Origin: Stictocephala bisonia
Taxonomy: Eukaryota; Arthropoda; Insecta; Hemiptera; Membracidae
Length of the DNA stretch: 64,000 nt
NCBI GenBank assembly: GCA_035578905.1
Contig: JAQJVL010000173.1
Location: 1,287,081-1,351,080 of the forward strand
Reading direction: 5' to 3'
The first letter of the stretch is position 1; every line of letters begins with the position of its first letter. Both the position numbers and the translations under genes were made by a program. Shown here in pieces: positions 35,865 through 49,124 of this stretch. The notes below the pieces were generated by a model. It worked only from the letters and a program-made list of their open reading frames with translations. It was not told the origin of the DNA and did not search any database.

Positions 35865-37005
35865 GTAAGTGAGTACTTTCAACTACTTTGTTTAAAACAA
35901 TGGCATTTATATTACTTTGAAATAAAATTAATTCGTTTTCTAAGAACTGACAAGGTACAGATCTTACTAACATTGTAACTAACTTACTAACATATGCCTA
36001 TATATACAACAATGTAGTAATTAAATACAAAACTGTAAGCAACCCAACGGCTAATATAGTTTTTTAATTTTTGAAGTTATACTTCTTTGCGCCCGTTAGA
36101 CACTTTGGGATGGGATGTTGGTCGAGAAACCGCGTCACGCTGAAAAGTAAGAACAAATTTTTAAGAACTATCGATTAATCGATTGTTAATCGAAGAAATT
36201 TAATCGAAGAAATTACTGATAATGATAATATAGGTGTATAATATAATAATGAAGTCACGTATACTATATTGAAGATAAATATATTGAATAATATTGAAAA
36301 ATGTCTTATATTTCATTTATATATCCTGTCTGTTTGTGTGCGTGAGTGGGTGTATGAGAATGGCCAAAGAAGTATAACTTCCACCGTGTGGTCCGACGCA
36401 CATCCAATTTTTTTTTATTGGAGTTTTATTTTGTCACCACTTTTTGTAGATGTTAGGCGAAGTTTATGGTTTAATTACTTTATCTTTAAATGTGTTCTAA
36501 TGAGTAAATATCTTATATTCACTTCATGCGGTGTGCTACTTTTATTGTTTTCAAAGTATTTTTGAAGAATCGTTGTTACTGACATTAGCTGGTTATATTC
36601 CCAGGATATATGCAAATTCGTCCGATGGTCAAAACATTCCAGATATTTTGTTGCCAATTTACGAAGCGTTGCTTGTAAGTTCGTTCAATGGTCAAACATA
36701 GGTAGAGGCGGGAATTCCAGAGGTGGTGACTGCCCCACGCCGCTGAATAACACTGCCACCTGCCTCATTTGTAAATGGATAGTCAAAGTGCTTACACTTA
36801 TATAGTGCTATGTGTTCAATGTTTAGCAAAAGGGGTTAGTGGTGGTGGGGAGAAGGTAAAAATAATATTCCAAGTTTACAGACTTTTCTTCACACATGGT
36901 ACAAACGTGCCGAATTTCAAGCGCCCAACTTATCTATTAGCCTTTCTGTGTTGGAATTTGTATACCTATGAATAGTAGGCTATAGCATAGATTATAGGAT
37001 AATAC

Positions 37006-38689
37006 AGGACAACGTAATATAAGTGTTATAGTAAAGACCACATAAGAATGTTCGTAAGGATCAACGTAATATCAGTGTTATAGTAAGGACCACAGAAGAA
37101 CGTTCGGAAGGATCAACGTAATATCAGTGTTATAGTAAGGACCACAGAAGAACGTTCGGAAGGATCAACGTAATATCAGTGTTATAGTAAGGACCACAGA
37201 AGAACGTTCGTAAGGATCAACGTAATATCACTGTTATAGTAAGGTCCACACAAGAACGTTCGGAAGGATCAACGTAATATCAGTGTTATAGTAAGGACCA
37301 CAGAAGAACGTTCGTAAGGATCAACGTAATATCACTGTTATAGTAAGGTCCACACAAGAACGTTCGGAAGGATCAACGTAATATCAGTGTTATAGTAAGG
37401 ACCACAGAAGAACGTTCGTAAGGATCAACGTAATATCACTGTTATAGTAAGGTCCACACAAGAACGTTCGGAAGGATCAACGTAATATCAGTGTTATAGT
37501 AAGGACCACAGAAGAACGTTCGTAAGGATCAACGTAATATCAGTGTTATAGTAAGGACCACAGAAGAACGTTCGGAAGGATCAACGTAATATCAGTGTTA
37601 TAGTAAGGACCACAGAAGAACGTTCGGAAGGATCAACGTAATATCAGTGTTATAGTAAGGACCACAGAAGAACGTTCGTAAGGATCAACGTAATATCACT
37701 GTTATAGTAAGGTCCACACAAGAACGTTCGGAAGGATCAACGTAATATCAGTGTTATAGTAAGGACCACAGAAGAACGTTCGTAAGGATCAACGTAATAT
37801 CACTGTTATAGTAAGGTCCACACAAGAACGTTCGGAAGGATCAACGTAATATCAGTGTTATAGTAAGGACCACAGAAGAACGTTCGTAAGGATCAACGTA
37901 ATATCACTGTTATAGTAAGGTCCACACAAGAACGTTCGGAAGGATCAACGTAATATCAGTGTTATAGTAAGGACCACACAAGAACGTTCGTAAGGATCAA
38001 CGTAATATCAGTGTTATAGTAAGGACCACACAAGAACGTTCGTAAGGATCAACGTAATATCAGTGTTATAGTAAGGACCACACAAGAACGTTCGTAAGGA
38101 TCAACGTAATATCACTGTTATAGTAAGGTCCACACAAGAACGTTCGGAAGGATCAACGTAATATCAGTGTTATAGTAAGGACCACAGAAGAACGTTCGTA
38201 AGGATCAACGTAATATCAGTGTTATAGTAAAGACCACACAAGAACGTTTGGAAGGATCAACGTAATATCAGTGTTATAGTAAGGACCACAGAAGAACGTT
38301 CGGAAGGATCAACGTAATATCAGTGTTATAGTAAGGACCACAGAAGAACGTTCGTAAGGATCAACGTAATATCAGTGTTATAGTAAGGACCACAGAAGAA
38401 CGTTCGTAAGGATCAACGTAATATCAGTGTTATAGTAAGGACCACACAAGAACGTTAATATCAGTGTTATAGTAAGGACCACACAAGAACGTTAATATCA
38501 GTGTTATAGTAAGGACCACATAAGAATGTTCGTAAGGATCAACGTAATATCAGTGTTATAGTAAGGACCACACAAGAACGTTAATATCAGTGTTATAGTA
38601 AGGACCACACAAGAACGTTAATATCAGTGTTATAGTAAGGACCACATAAGAATGTTCGTAAGGATCAACGTAATATCAGTGTTATAGCC
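37006..38689. repeat. 52-bp satellite with dimeric higher-order pattern, about 32 copies
   Basis: Unit GGATCAACGTAATATCAGTG, TTATAGTAAGGACCACAGAA, GAACGTTCGTAA. Two subtypes (CAGTGTT/GGACCACAG and CACTGTT/GGTCCACAC) alternate in the middle as a 104-bp dimer. The 3' end carries shorter 37-bp units lacking the GGATCAACG part. A diverged single unit lies outside at about 38905-38960. Confidence 0.97.
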
Positions 38690-38960
38690 TTGATTATATA
38701 CACCTACAATAGATAAACCATCTAATAGGAATATTTGTGACAGTAATTTTGTTAGTTAGTGTGGCCCGCAACCACAGCTGTTTTAAACTGCATTATATTT
38801 ACATGGAGCTACACTAGCGCTCCACAATGGACCACAAAAACAGCTGATATTTTGAGACTCAAAATTTAACATTGGATGGGAAATCTATTTGTGTATAAAA
38901 TCAATGGTTATAGTAAGGATCACGTAAGAACTTTCGTTAGGATGAACGTAATCTTATCCT

Positions 38961-40027
38961 ATTTGACAAGGCCATAAGATCTGGTTCAATGTGTAAACTG
39001 AATTGAAGCCGACAGAAACCCGGCCCACAGTTGACCATCGGACGAGCTTACACATGCCTTTCGGGCTGACAATCGGAGGAGTTTACAAACACCCTATTCG
39101 CCATGATATTGTACAAACAAGTGTTCAGTTTCTTTTAATGATGTATACGGTTCTTGAGAGGGATGAAATACGTTTCCTCTTGATATCTGATTAGTCCGTT
39201 AGTTGTTACACCCATACACTGCACACAGCGGCATAGTTCAGAACTAAATGGATAAGTGGAATTATAGGCCACACCTAAAGTCAGGAGCGTGGGAAACGAG
39301 CATGCGGTGGATAGCGAAACAAACTGACAAAATATATTCTTAATTTCGTTTATGTACATTTCCGGCCGCAACCAGCAAAATTATCCCAAACTACCACACA
39401 CTCAAGTTTTCCCATACCAGAAGAGTAATTTAAAGTGAATTACCTGAAAATAATAAATGTTTACAAGAGTAGCAATAAAAAGGCTTATTACACTTCACTT
39501 CTTTGGAAGATTTCGCATAAAATATCCAATCAGGTAATTTTTGCACTTACAAAAGAAACATTCTTTTAATTTTTTGAGACTAAAAAGATAGCAAATTTCC
39601 TCTCTTACTATATTTTTCAAGCCAATGTTTTAAGAAGTGTCAAGTATTTATATTTGTTTAAAAGGTAATATTAATCCGGGTTTAATGTTTCTTGATCTGT
39701 ATTAAAGATAACTTCGTTGTCTTCAGAACAACGTTAAATAATAATAGTTTTGGCGCGAACGATCAGCGCAGCTGCAGGTTGAGTAAAAGACTGCAAAACC
39801 GAGTAGCGGCATACCCCAAGCTGACGTCATGCGCAGAACAGTTTCAAACTCGTCCTCCTGAACAGCCGCCTTTACACCAAAGTTGACTACAAATTGTTTG
39901 TAGAAAACTAAATGTTGCTGTTCTCAAATTAGAGCAACAAGTGGAAAACGTTTGCCAAAAAATTGGCGCGCGAAAGCTTAGTAGTGTCAAGGATGTCGAA
40001 CAAAGAAAACGCACTTATTGCTACGGC
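38961..40027. other. spacer
   Basis: No gene recognised. Moderately GC-rich around 39750-39890 but no supported exon. Confidence 0.45.
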
Positions 40028-40312
40028 TTCTTGTGAAGGCTAGGGATATGTACAGTGGCAGTGACATTGTAGCTGATCTCCGAGAAGATGACGTCGATCC
40101 ATTGAGCTGAGGTGCGACGAGAGTGTCAAACACTTTCTGAGAATGACCAGTAGTGACTTTGAGTATTTGATTTCAATGATCGGACATAAAATCAAGAAAC
40201 GTGACACGAACTACAGGAAAGCAGTACCTATCCAAGGAAAACCAGCTATTAAATTACGTTTTTATCTACTGATAATTCGTACGCCAGTCTAGGTTATCTA
40301 TTTAAAATCTGA
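40028..40312 (+). pseudogene. PIF/Harbinger transposase-derived fragment
   Basis: Three frames together give the N-terminal region of a HARBI1-like nuclease: K-A-R-D-M-Y-S-G-S-D-I-V-A-D-L (from about 40036), then FLRMTSSDFEYLISMIGHKI and KKRDTNYRKAVP (40131-40250), then FLSTDNSYASLGYLFK after a one-base frameshift near 40258. The order and text fit the family segment before the DDE catalytic core, which is absent. At least two frameshifts and stops make it dead. No TIRs or 3-bp target duplication were identified. Confidence 0.75.
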
Positions 40313-42836
40313 AAATAAATCTTTTCACTGTTAGTAATTGGAGTTTGTCACGTCCGGGGCGCGTGGAGAGGGAACAGTTTTCCACTAGTTTCCTGCAAGT
40401 TGCTCGCACTAACCTGGAAGCAACAAATCTTCCACTTTTTGTTGTCAACTTTCTTTGATCTTTACCGACACTCCGCGGGAAACCAAAGTTTAGTGGAAGA
40501 CTAGTCTCTACAATTGGAAGACAGAAAAAGTTGCTGTATTTTGTAGAAAAAGCAACAAATTGCCGCAATTTATAGAAAACTGTTGGTGGAAGATTTTTGC
40601 GTAAACGCGACTTTACTTACATCATGCTATGGGCCATGAAAATGGGGGGGGAGTGGGTCAGTGTTTGTGTGTGTGAGTGCGTGTGTGTGTGTGGCCGATT
40701 CGTCGGTAGTAATTGTACGTCTCTGGAGACTTATCCTTTAAATTTTAATTATTCCCCACAACTTGTGTCACAGTAAGTGCAGCGTCTTGCTCAGTATCGA
40801 TAAAAGTCCCACTTTCGTAATATTGTTTGAAACACGCAACAAGAAACCAGCGTTAGTGAAATTAAATTGGAACAAACGTTTAGTTAGTTGTAATTCTTGC
40901 ATTCTTCCTGAATTGCCTAAAAAATCAGGTAAACAGCTGATTGACGTATTATTACATATAGTTGTTTTTACAATTAATTCTAAATCCTAAATTAGTATAT
41001 TTTGTATCCTGCAGTTTAGTTGGTTAATTCTGCTCCAGATCGTAAATTTTGACAATTTTTACTTTACGCCTGGTGAACAGTACACGTATTGTTGTTTGAA
41101 AGTTATTGTTAAAAGTTTGTTATTTAGTCAATGTTAAAGATTAAACATTTACTAACTACCAAATAAATGCTTAATATAGTTAGTTTTTTATTTGTTCGGA
41201 TTTGTTTTTTTTTTATTTCAACTAGTTTTTATTTAACAAAAACAATTTTACGTTCGTGTTTAACAGAATTAGGACAGTTAAAACCTTTTAAGTTGGTCGT
41301 CACTCAAACTGCCAAGTTACCGCTGGAAGGTCGTCTGTCCTGTAGTAGAAATACAATCTTACTGTCAGCGGGCTACAACACGCCGTTCTGTGTAAACTGT
41401 ACGGCTCGTGTTTATTATTATAACAAGTTATAATGAACACTGTACGATTGTTAAAAGTAAATTCTATTTTAGTGGACCGTAAATTGATATTATGAGTTTT
41501 TAATGTAAAAACCATGAAAAAAGTATGAAAATACTGAATTAAAATAAACTCCCAACTTATGGTTGGGTCCCCAACTAGAACAGGTTTTCACCTTCCAAAT
41601 GATACTCCAAGAGTTACGATACGATCATTATAACGGACCGAATCGTTGAAATAGAAACCCATGTTTTTAGCGGAGGGAAACGGCCACCAATCGCCATGTC
41701 CAATCACAATACCTATAAAACACACAATAAAACTAAATTTACTGCAAAAATAAATTATCTTATGATAAATAATTCCAAGATAGCTGGCTACTCGAGCTGT
41801 CTTAACCTTTTTAACCCTTAATTTATTAACCCTCGAAGAGATGGCCATCGGGAATTACGACTATTTATAAGCTCGCTGCAGCGCAATCATCGGAAACCGA
41901 CTATCAGGAAAAGTTGGTTTTATCGGCTATAATCTAAAAGATATTGATGTTCGATATATGGATAGTCGAGATTCTAAACTACCGATACATTTCTATTTGT
42001 TTGACTTTGCATTTCATTTTATCATTGTTTGGAAAGTTTTACTTTGTCAATAATTGTTGACGTATCAGCTGGGTCCTGACGAGTTGAATTGGACAGTGAG
42101 GCTTCATAAAAATGTTTGTAATTTTCTTTTTGCGAAACTAATTACACTATACAATTTGTTACAAATTCAAAATAATATAAAAATGTATTCTTTTATTTTT
42201 TCATACTTTGTTCTGAACAAACTAGTATGCTTTAGTTTGCTACATTGTAAATACAGTATATGGTTTAGGAAGACTTTTGAAATGGAAGCAATCTAAAAAT
42301 TCTAAAAATAAATCTAAAAATAAAAATTCTAAAAGCAATCTAAAAATAAAAAATCTAAAAAAAGCAGCAAATCAATACATATAATTTTTATTATTTTTCA
42401 CTAAAAAATTATTCTTATTAAGTATATATTTTAAGTCAGTACAACATTAGTAATAAAAAAGATTGTATTTATTTTTAAAATGCCATAAATTATTAGTAAA
42501 ATATAACTTATAAATTTTCTAAACAAAAACATAAAAAACAAATTTGTGTAGTTGTAGTTCGATTTTTTATTTTCAAATATACAACATTTCGACTCGTTGC
42601 CTCTCTCAAAGAAGTCTCAATTTTGTTGTGAAAAAATGATATGCTGTAGGCTACATATTTCTACTGTAAATGTTTTTTTTTATTTTTTTCAAAATGTCCC
42701 CGCAAAACTACAAAAATTGGGTGACGTTACAGGTAAAATGGCTTATCCTTTCTACTAATAGGATTAAGGCTAAAGAATGACGGAGTCATTCTTAAGATTT
42801 GTTATACTAATATTACTTTTGGAAATCTAGTTTTAA
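40313..42836. other. spacer
   Basis: No supported exon. A (GT)n-like stretch is at about 40662-40695. 41615-41690 is a fragment of the repeat also at 9577-9650. The frames at 40302-40568 (minus), 40763-40990 and 41167-41433 have no recognisable domain. Confidence 0.45.
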
Positions 42837-42992
42837 CAATTGAGGAGATGGCTGGAAAAACGACCTGAGGCCACTCAGGTCGTTTTTCGGTAGAACGTTT
42901 CAATCGATCCGCCATTTAATTTTATACTAATCAGTTTTTGTTTCATACAAATATCTATGTTCTTCATTTAGTTATGTTTTTTTTTCTAAAAG

Positions 42993-43257
42993 AGTGTTCT
43001 GGAAATCAGCTGTCACCGAATCGGTTCAACATCTTGAAAGAATCCCCCTTAAACAAGCAAAAGAAAATGATCTTCGAGCTCTTTATCCGTTTCTGTCCCC
43101 AGATGAATGTGAATGGTTCAACAACGTTATTGAAAAGCCAAAAGAGAAAAATATGATGGAAGAAGGAGTTGGTACTATCGGAGAAGAAACAGTCGAATCC
43201 GAGGAAGATGAAGTTTCAGACTATGAAGCTGTTTTAGCTTATGAGTTTCCACAGTAA
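42993..43257 (+). CDS. last coding exon of a small acidic protein, unrecognised (5' partial)
   Basis: The exon follows a pyrimidine tract and CTAAAAG (acceptor AG at 42991-42992, or at 42993-42994). It reads V-F-W-K-S-A-V-T-E-S-V and ends at TAA 43255-43257. The 87 residues comprise a basic-hydrophobic front half (HLERIPLKQAKENDLRALYP, FLSPDECEWFNNVIEK) and a strongly acidic tail (EETVESEEDEVSDYEAV). AATAAA at 43343-43348 fits a 3' end. Regular codon use and the domain-like front half argue for a real exon over chance. The family is not recognised. A candidate first exon in matching phase lies at 35839-35864. Inverted repeats on both sides are unexplained: either element capture or insertion around the exon. 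Confidence 0.55.
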
Positions 43258-43342
43258 CCTTTTTGTGAACCTAGAAAAAGTAATGTAATACACTTAACTT
43301 AGTTTGTGATCATGATTTGTTGCTTTATTTTATCCTATAAAT

Positions 43343-43348
43343 AATAAA
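43343..43348 (+). terminator. poly(A) signal
   Basis: AATAAA 86 nt after the stop of the exon at 42993-43257. Confidence 0.5.
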
Positions 43349-44149
43349 TGAAGGGTTTAATACAACTTTACTGGGTTGAAAAGTTGTTCTATGGAAAAAC
43401 GACTTCTGACATGACCCTATATTTTACGTAATAACTTTGTTAGGAAAATTTTTACCTTTATTTAAAGATATCCTTGTTAATCTGGATAAATGGATCCATT
43501 AAACTTATATCGTATATAAGCTGAGAGAAAATATATGGTATACAAAAAATATCAGTTTAACTTATAAAGTTGATTATCTCAAAATACGTTTTTCGACTCA
43601 GGTCGTTTTTCCAGCTAACTCCTCAATTATTCAAGTTAAGTTGACTTGGTAACGGGAGTGTTTAGACCAGTAGAAATTTCGTACTAGTATTTGTTTCTCT
43701 TTTTCTTTGTTTATACAATAAGTAAAAGCATAGGGAATATCCATCAAAGTAAATGATATTCTTCTTCTTCTTATACAGTTGTACATCTAAGCAACTCTTC
43801 AACTTTAGGTATTGAATTTTTTAGTGTATTATATTTAAAAATGTGGTTCAATGTAATGATCACCTTTATATGTACACTTAAAAATTTACTGAACAATCAG
43901 AAAGTTTATGTGTAATCAATCAATTAATATACAATCAAATTCACAAGCCTATTTAGTATTTTTTAGATAATAACAGAAACTTAAAAAAAATAGAATCCAG
44001 GTTGGAGACATTTTACAGCTATTAGCTCCATAGAGATAAAAGGTGCAAAAACGCTGTCGTTGACCACGGACGAGACGAGGGGCTGGCGGAAGGGGTGGTG
44101 TGGGGAGGGAAGCCCACAGCGGGCAGCTGCAACGCACCGTTACGTGGTA

Positions 44150-44373
44150 GGGGAACTCGGAGCTTAGCCTAAATATAGACAGACAGTCACAGGCAGCGCT
44201 CGAGCCGGGTGCGACGGTTCGCACTGCTAGAGTCCCTAGTGATCGATCTCAGTGTAGTGCTCCCGTTGGTCCTCTCTTTACACCGCGTCAACCAATCGGT
44301 AGACACGTGTAGTTATGTAGGTGGCTGTTCAGTGTGTGTCGCGTCACAAGGTAGATCACTCCTGACCTGGAAG
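44150..44373 (+). promoter_or_regulatory. 5' UTR and promoter-proximal region of the RBM24-like gene
   Basis: A sharp rise in GC and CpG content begins near 44030. TAAATATA at about 44170-44177 could be a TATA-like element with the start site some 25-30 nt downstream. The frame upstream of the ATG is open but has no RBM24-like text, so it is probably UTR. Confidence 0.4.
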
Positions 44374-44634
44374 ATGCTGATGCCCGGTGCTCTTGGATCC
44401 ACAGACAGCATGCTAGGTACGACCGAAGGACTTGTGGGCAGCTTGGCCAGTCTTACGACCCCCACGGGGGCGGCACAACAGAAGGACACAACGTGGACCA
44501 AGCTGTTTGTCGGAGGACTGCCTTATCACACTACGGACAAGTCGTTGCGAGAACATTTTTCCGTGTTTGGTGATATTGAGGAAGCCGTTGTCATCACGGA
44601 CAGACAGACTGGCAAAAGCAGAGGATATGGATTT
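44374..44634 (+). CDS. RBM24/RBM38-like RNA-binding protein, first coding exon
   Basis: RRM protein of the RBM24/RBM38 group; in other animals these bind target mRNAs and regulate splicing and stability, notably in muscle and other differentiating tissue. The ATG at 44374 (second ATG two codons on) starts a 31-residue leader ([15 protein letters not shown]...), then [20 protein letters not shown] with RNP2 = LFVGGL, then the conserved [19 protein letters not shown] containing most of RNP1. The exon ends in phase 0 after GGATTT with a consensus donor GTAAGT at 44635, cutting RNP1 just before the expected valine. The second half of the RRM and the C-terminal region are not found downstream, so the next exon is beyond 64000 or missed. 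The leader is longer than in vertebrate RBM24. RBM24 and RBM38 cannot be separated from this part. Confidence 0.93.
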
Positions 44635-47114
44635 GTAAGTACTTACTCTTTTTTAGAATAAATTAACATAATGAGAATATATAGAAAACTAATCTAAACT
44701 TGAAACCTAACCTAACCTAAAACTTATTTAGAACATTAGTATGGTCATCGCATCGCGGTAAGTTTACAATATTGTTGTGAAATCACTGAAACTGACCAAT
44801 AAGTCATGTTTATTTCATATAGGGACTGAATGTACATGAAATGCATATGTTTTAAGAGTAGTCCTGATTATTATAACTGGTCAGATCTAAATGTACGCTT
44901 TTATATAATTTATAGTGTGGTCTAATCTTAATTGACGGCATTTGCAATTTTTCAATTTAACGATGGATTTTGTTAAACAAATGTTCACATCAAAATGTAA
45001 AAAAGGCTGCTGGTTAAAAATTTTTAAAGTAAAATCGTTATTAGTTGTAAAACTTATTCGAATTTGCACTATCGAGATGAAATTCAGCTAGTTAAAATTT
45101 AGTTGACATATTTAGTGATATTAAATAACATTACAGCTTCTAATAAAACGTTGATTGATCGATAAAATATTTGAAACTACTATAATTTTTTTAAATTTAC
45201 CTTTTAATTGTTCAATTTTACTGAATTACTTAAAACTGAAGTTAGGGCAATCCTCTCTTTACTTTACATTTAAATTTGATAAGTAATTTTCCTCTTTGTA
45301 AACATAGAAGAGTCTTACATCAATATGTCCATCGTATCTTCATTTCAAGCCATACAATTATATAACAACTTATTAAATTGTTATTAGGTTTGGAGTTATT
45401 TAAAGTAAGGGATGAATGTTTGTCAGTAATGGTTTGTGTTGAGTATTAAAATAGTGAAATACTTACTAATTAACTCTTAATTGATTGTTATTAGTAATTT
45501 ACCACTTATAAATTATTGTGTCGAAATATTCGATGACGTAATGAATTTGTTGACAAACGAAACCTAACTACCGTACCATATAGGTTATAGCTCTGGGCAA
45601 CATCATTGCACAATGTACTTCACAACTGGTGGAGATATTGAGGTTATATGCACAGAGAATAGAAATAATAATGAAGTTTTATCCTCTGTGGCCATATGAA
45701 TTGTTTTATTTCCAATTGACAGTCAGTAAACTCGAATCATATTTGTTCAGTTGTGATATACTAAACAGTATTCGAAGTAAATTATTGTCATTTATCAAAA
45801 CTTGATTATTAGTGGACAATGATTGTTAAAATCTACTATCAGGTAAAAAGGAATTTTAAACAGTAGTTAGTTGCCTTGACTTTAGGATGACGTTAGAATA
45901 TTCTGAACGTTTAATAGGAGGTTATCTGATTCAAAATTCACTTACTAAGCACTAAGATTTAATCAATTTCTCAAATTTGTGAAATTGTAATGTTTGTTCC
46001 TTCCGAACACATTATTGTGGGTTGATAAAGGGATGTTTCTCGTAGGAAAAATAACACAATAACTCAAAACGCCAGATTTTTTAATTAAACGCTTCTTGTT
46101 TTGCATCTAGTGTGCCTTGTTCAGACTTTTTACTTTCAATTTTTAATTTTACAACAATTTTATATTCTTTTATATTTAAATTTGTATTAACATAACACTT
46201 GCAGTTTTTGTAGTTGTATTTTCTTTTTTTAAACGCCAATCATTGGGAGTAATACTTTTCATTTTTTAAGATTATGGTGCTATATTGTTTCGTGATAATT
46301 TGTCTATTAAACTGTATTTGCCTTATTTAAATATGCTGTTCATTTTTGGAAATAAAATATCTTTTTGCACTGCTTTATATCTTGTAAGTTACGCCAATTG
46401 GTAAATCTAATAATACTCCTAAAAATGTTATTTCGTTTGATTCTCTTTATTATTAGCCCATTATACTTGGATCGTAGAAGGCCTATTATTTTAATTTTTT
46501 TTTCTTTGTTAATAGTTTTTGCACGTTCTACCATTTAAGATAATTATGTAATTTCCTTTTGAAAAGATTCAGGGGGCCTTACACAAACCAAATCGTAGTT
46601 TGATTTCTGATATTACTTTTTCTGCTTTCATAATATAAGATCAAGATATACCTTTGGTAACTCCAAAACGTGTCACCAAAAGTATTTGCCTATGTGTCAG
46701 CCAGACCTTGGGGTGGCGGAGAGGGGACACCCCGCCAGGTTCGACGTACCGTGACACCCCCCCCCCCCATTTCATGGCCCGTAGTGTTCTACCGTATGGC
46801 GTATTCACTTCCTGTCATCTGTCCGTTCCCGTTCTAAGCACACAATCTGCGATAAACTTGCAATTATGTGTCTGTATGTAAATTCGCATTAGCCAAAACT
46901 ACTTCGGAACCGCCAAGTTCTAAGTTAAAAAGTTTCTTCAAGACTTTTCGAGTTCTACTAACTCTACAAGTCCTCGCCTCTCTTTGAACAGTACAAGCCT
47001 CTCTCTCGAAGGCAGAACAATTTCGAAAACAAAATACTGTACTACCTTTTTTTAACCGTTATTTCAGCTTTATTCAATTATTGTTGCTGTTTTTATATAA
47101 CATTTAAAGACTGC

Positions 47115-47359
47115 ACAACAAGGCTAAGTACAGAGAACCTTTTGTCTTAGTTTCCACAACAAGGCTAAGTACAGAGAACCTTTTGTCTTAGTTTCCACAA
47201 CAAGGCTAAGTACAGAGAACCTTTTGTCTTAGTTTCCACAACAAGACTAAGTACAGAGAACCTTTTGTCTTAGTTTCCACAACAAGGCTAAGTACAGAGA
47301 ACCTTTTGTCTTAGTTTCCACAACAAGGCTAAGTACAGAGAACCTTTTGTCTTAGTTTC
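47115..47359. repeat. 41-bp tandem repeat, 6 copies
   Basis: Unit ACAACAAGGCTAAGTACAGA, GAACCTTTTGTCTTAGTTTCC. Copies are nearly identical; one has AAGACTAAG. Confidence 0.97.
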
Positions 47360-48557
47360 AGTTAGTTACAAGTTGTAGTCGCTGACAAGCATAATAGGAA
47401 AATTAATCTACTATCGAAAATAATAACTCCCTCACTGTAAAGATGATTTATTGAAAACAAATAAGGCTGCAATAAAAGATAATAAAAAATAACACATTTT
47501 GAGTTTTTAATTGTGAAAAATTATTAAATTTTGATTTCTTATCTATATATTTAATTTCGTAAGGCAAATTGGAAGTTGTGCGATTCACCTTTAGGGCTCT
47601 GCTTCATTGGCTTTCAAAGTTTCTATATTAGTCTTATGTGAAGAAGGTTTCTAACTTTTGTTTTGATTTATTGAGTTCAGCTGTCAATAAAACAAATTAA
47701 TATTTCAGCTGTTAATGCTTTATACTCTATCAACAAGGCACAAGGCCAAACCTTTAAGAAGCTGATTTATTGAACAAACCAGTGTTTACACATGGGCAAC
47801 TTAACGTTACATTTAGTGGAATAAAATCCCCAGACGGAATGAAATTGAAAATAAAGTCGACCAAAACAACGAAACAGACAATTCTTACACAAAAAAAGTA
47901 GTGTGCAGAGAAGCTTTAACATAACAATAATGCCTGATTAATCTGTATATATGACGATGAGTTTTATAAAACTTTTAATAAGTAAACATTCAACAGCAAC
48001 ATTTTATTATATTTAATTAGGGGTTTTTGCCCCTACAAGCCACTAGTAAATCTTTATATACAGAAAATTGTTTCTAAAAATTGCAACGGAATATTTATTG
48101 TTTGTGTAGCGAGTTTTCTCAATTTGAATCTACTACACAATTGTACAACAAACTACTTGTTAGAATCATGTTGAATATGTAGCGTTTTACATCAGAAAAT
48201 GGGAAACATTCATCGTAACACCTGTGCAGTTCGTGATCGCGAGCTAAAGCATTGGTTCTTCCACTTCCACTTTGGGGGACCACACACACGGAATGAGAGA
48301 GTGCGAGAACATGCAAAGTCCCCCCTCTCCACCGACAACTTGCGAACATATTCGCATAAATCACGTCATAATCTACTGCTAAAATCGGGTTCGATTCGGT
48401 AAAATATTGTCTGATGTTTGACGGAAATGGAAGTATAAGGTTTATTCCGTGGCTTGTGGGAGGTGAGCACGCCAGGGCAAGCTGGCTGCTCTCATTGTCG
48501 TCCTCGGGCCCGACAGCGGCACATCACTGTGAGTACCCTTCCTGTGTAAAACCGTGC

Positions 48558-48695
48558 CTGTATGGGTGGGCGGGTGGGTTAGTAACACCATGCTTGTATT
48601 TTAGTAACACCGTGCTTGTATTTTAGTAACACCATGCTTGTATTTTAGTAACACCGCGCTTGTATTTTAGTAACACCGCGCTTGTATTTTAGTAA
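48558..48695. repeat. 22-bp tandem repeat next to a GGGTGGGCGGGTGGG word
   Basis: Unit AGTAACACCGTGCTTGTATT-TT, about 5 copies, directly after TGTATGGGTGGGCGGGTGGG, a piece of the 36-bp minisatellite at 24.3 and 51.5 kb. Confidence 0.9.
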
Positions 48696-49124
48696 ATTCC
48701 GGCTATTTATAGAAGCAAGACGCACGCTCATATAAATATACCAATGACTTCAATAGATAAAATATTATATTTTTGCTGTAAAATGTTATGGTTTCATCAT
48801 AACGGGATCTTTTTCTTTATTAATGTCTTCTGGCTGTGTATATTGGTCTAATTGTAGGATGAGTTATAAAAGCAGTTATTTTTTTTATAATCTGTCGCAT
48901 TTTTGTAGGCTATTATAAATATTTGTGCTGTAGTAAAAGAAAGAATTCATCCTCATTTACTTATTTCACTGCCACATGGTTGTGTAGGCCTATACATATG
49001 TCGTCTACTTACTGAATGAGGAATGTGGTGGTAATTACAGCTCATGCTACCCATCTGCTACATGATGTTTTGAAGAGCTCTGTAAAGACTGTGCGTTCTC
49101 AGTTACCAACTAATAAATGATTCC

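Larger units (their letters stand above)
42837..43630. repeat. 29-bp inverted repeats flanking the small acidic-protein exon
   Basis: TGAGGAGATGGCTGGAAAAA-CGACCTGAG at 42841-42869 is inverted at 43598-43626 with two mismatches. The left side also has a 14-bp-arm hairpin built on AAAAACGACCTGAG (42856-42887). It looks like the ends of a TIR element about 790 bp long, but no target duplication is evident. Confidence 0.75.

Noticed and set aside
48200..48540. Downstream exon of the RBM24-like gene ending at a GTGAGTACCC donor-like site
   Set aside because: No RRM or RBM24 C-terminal text in any frame, and no matching phase-0 acceptor identified.
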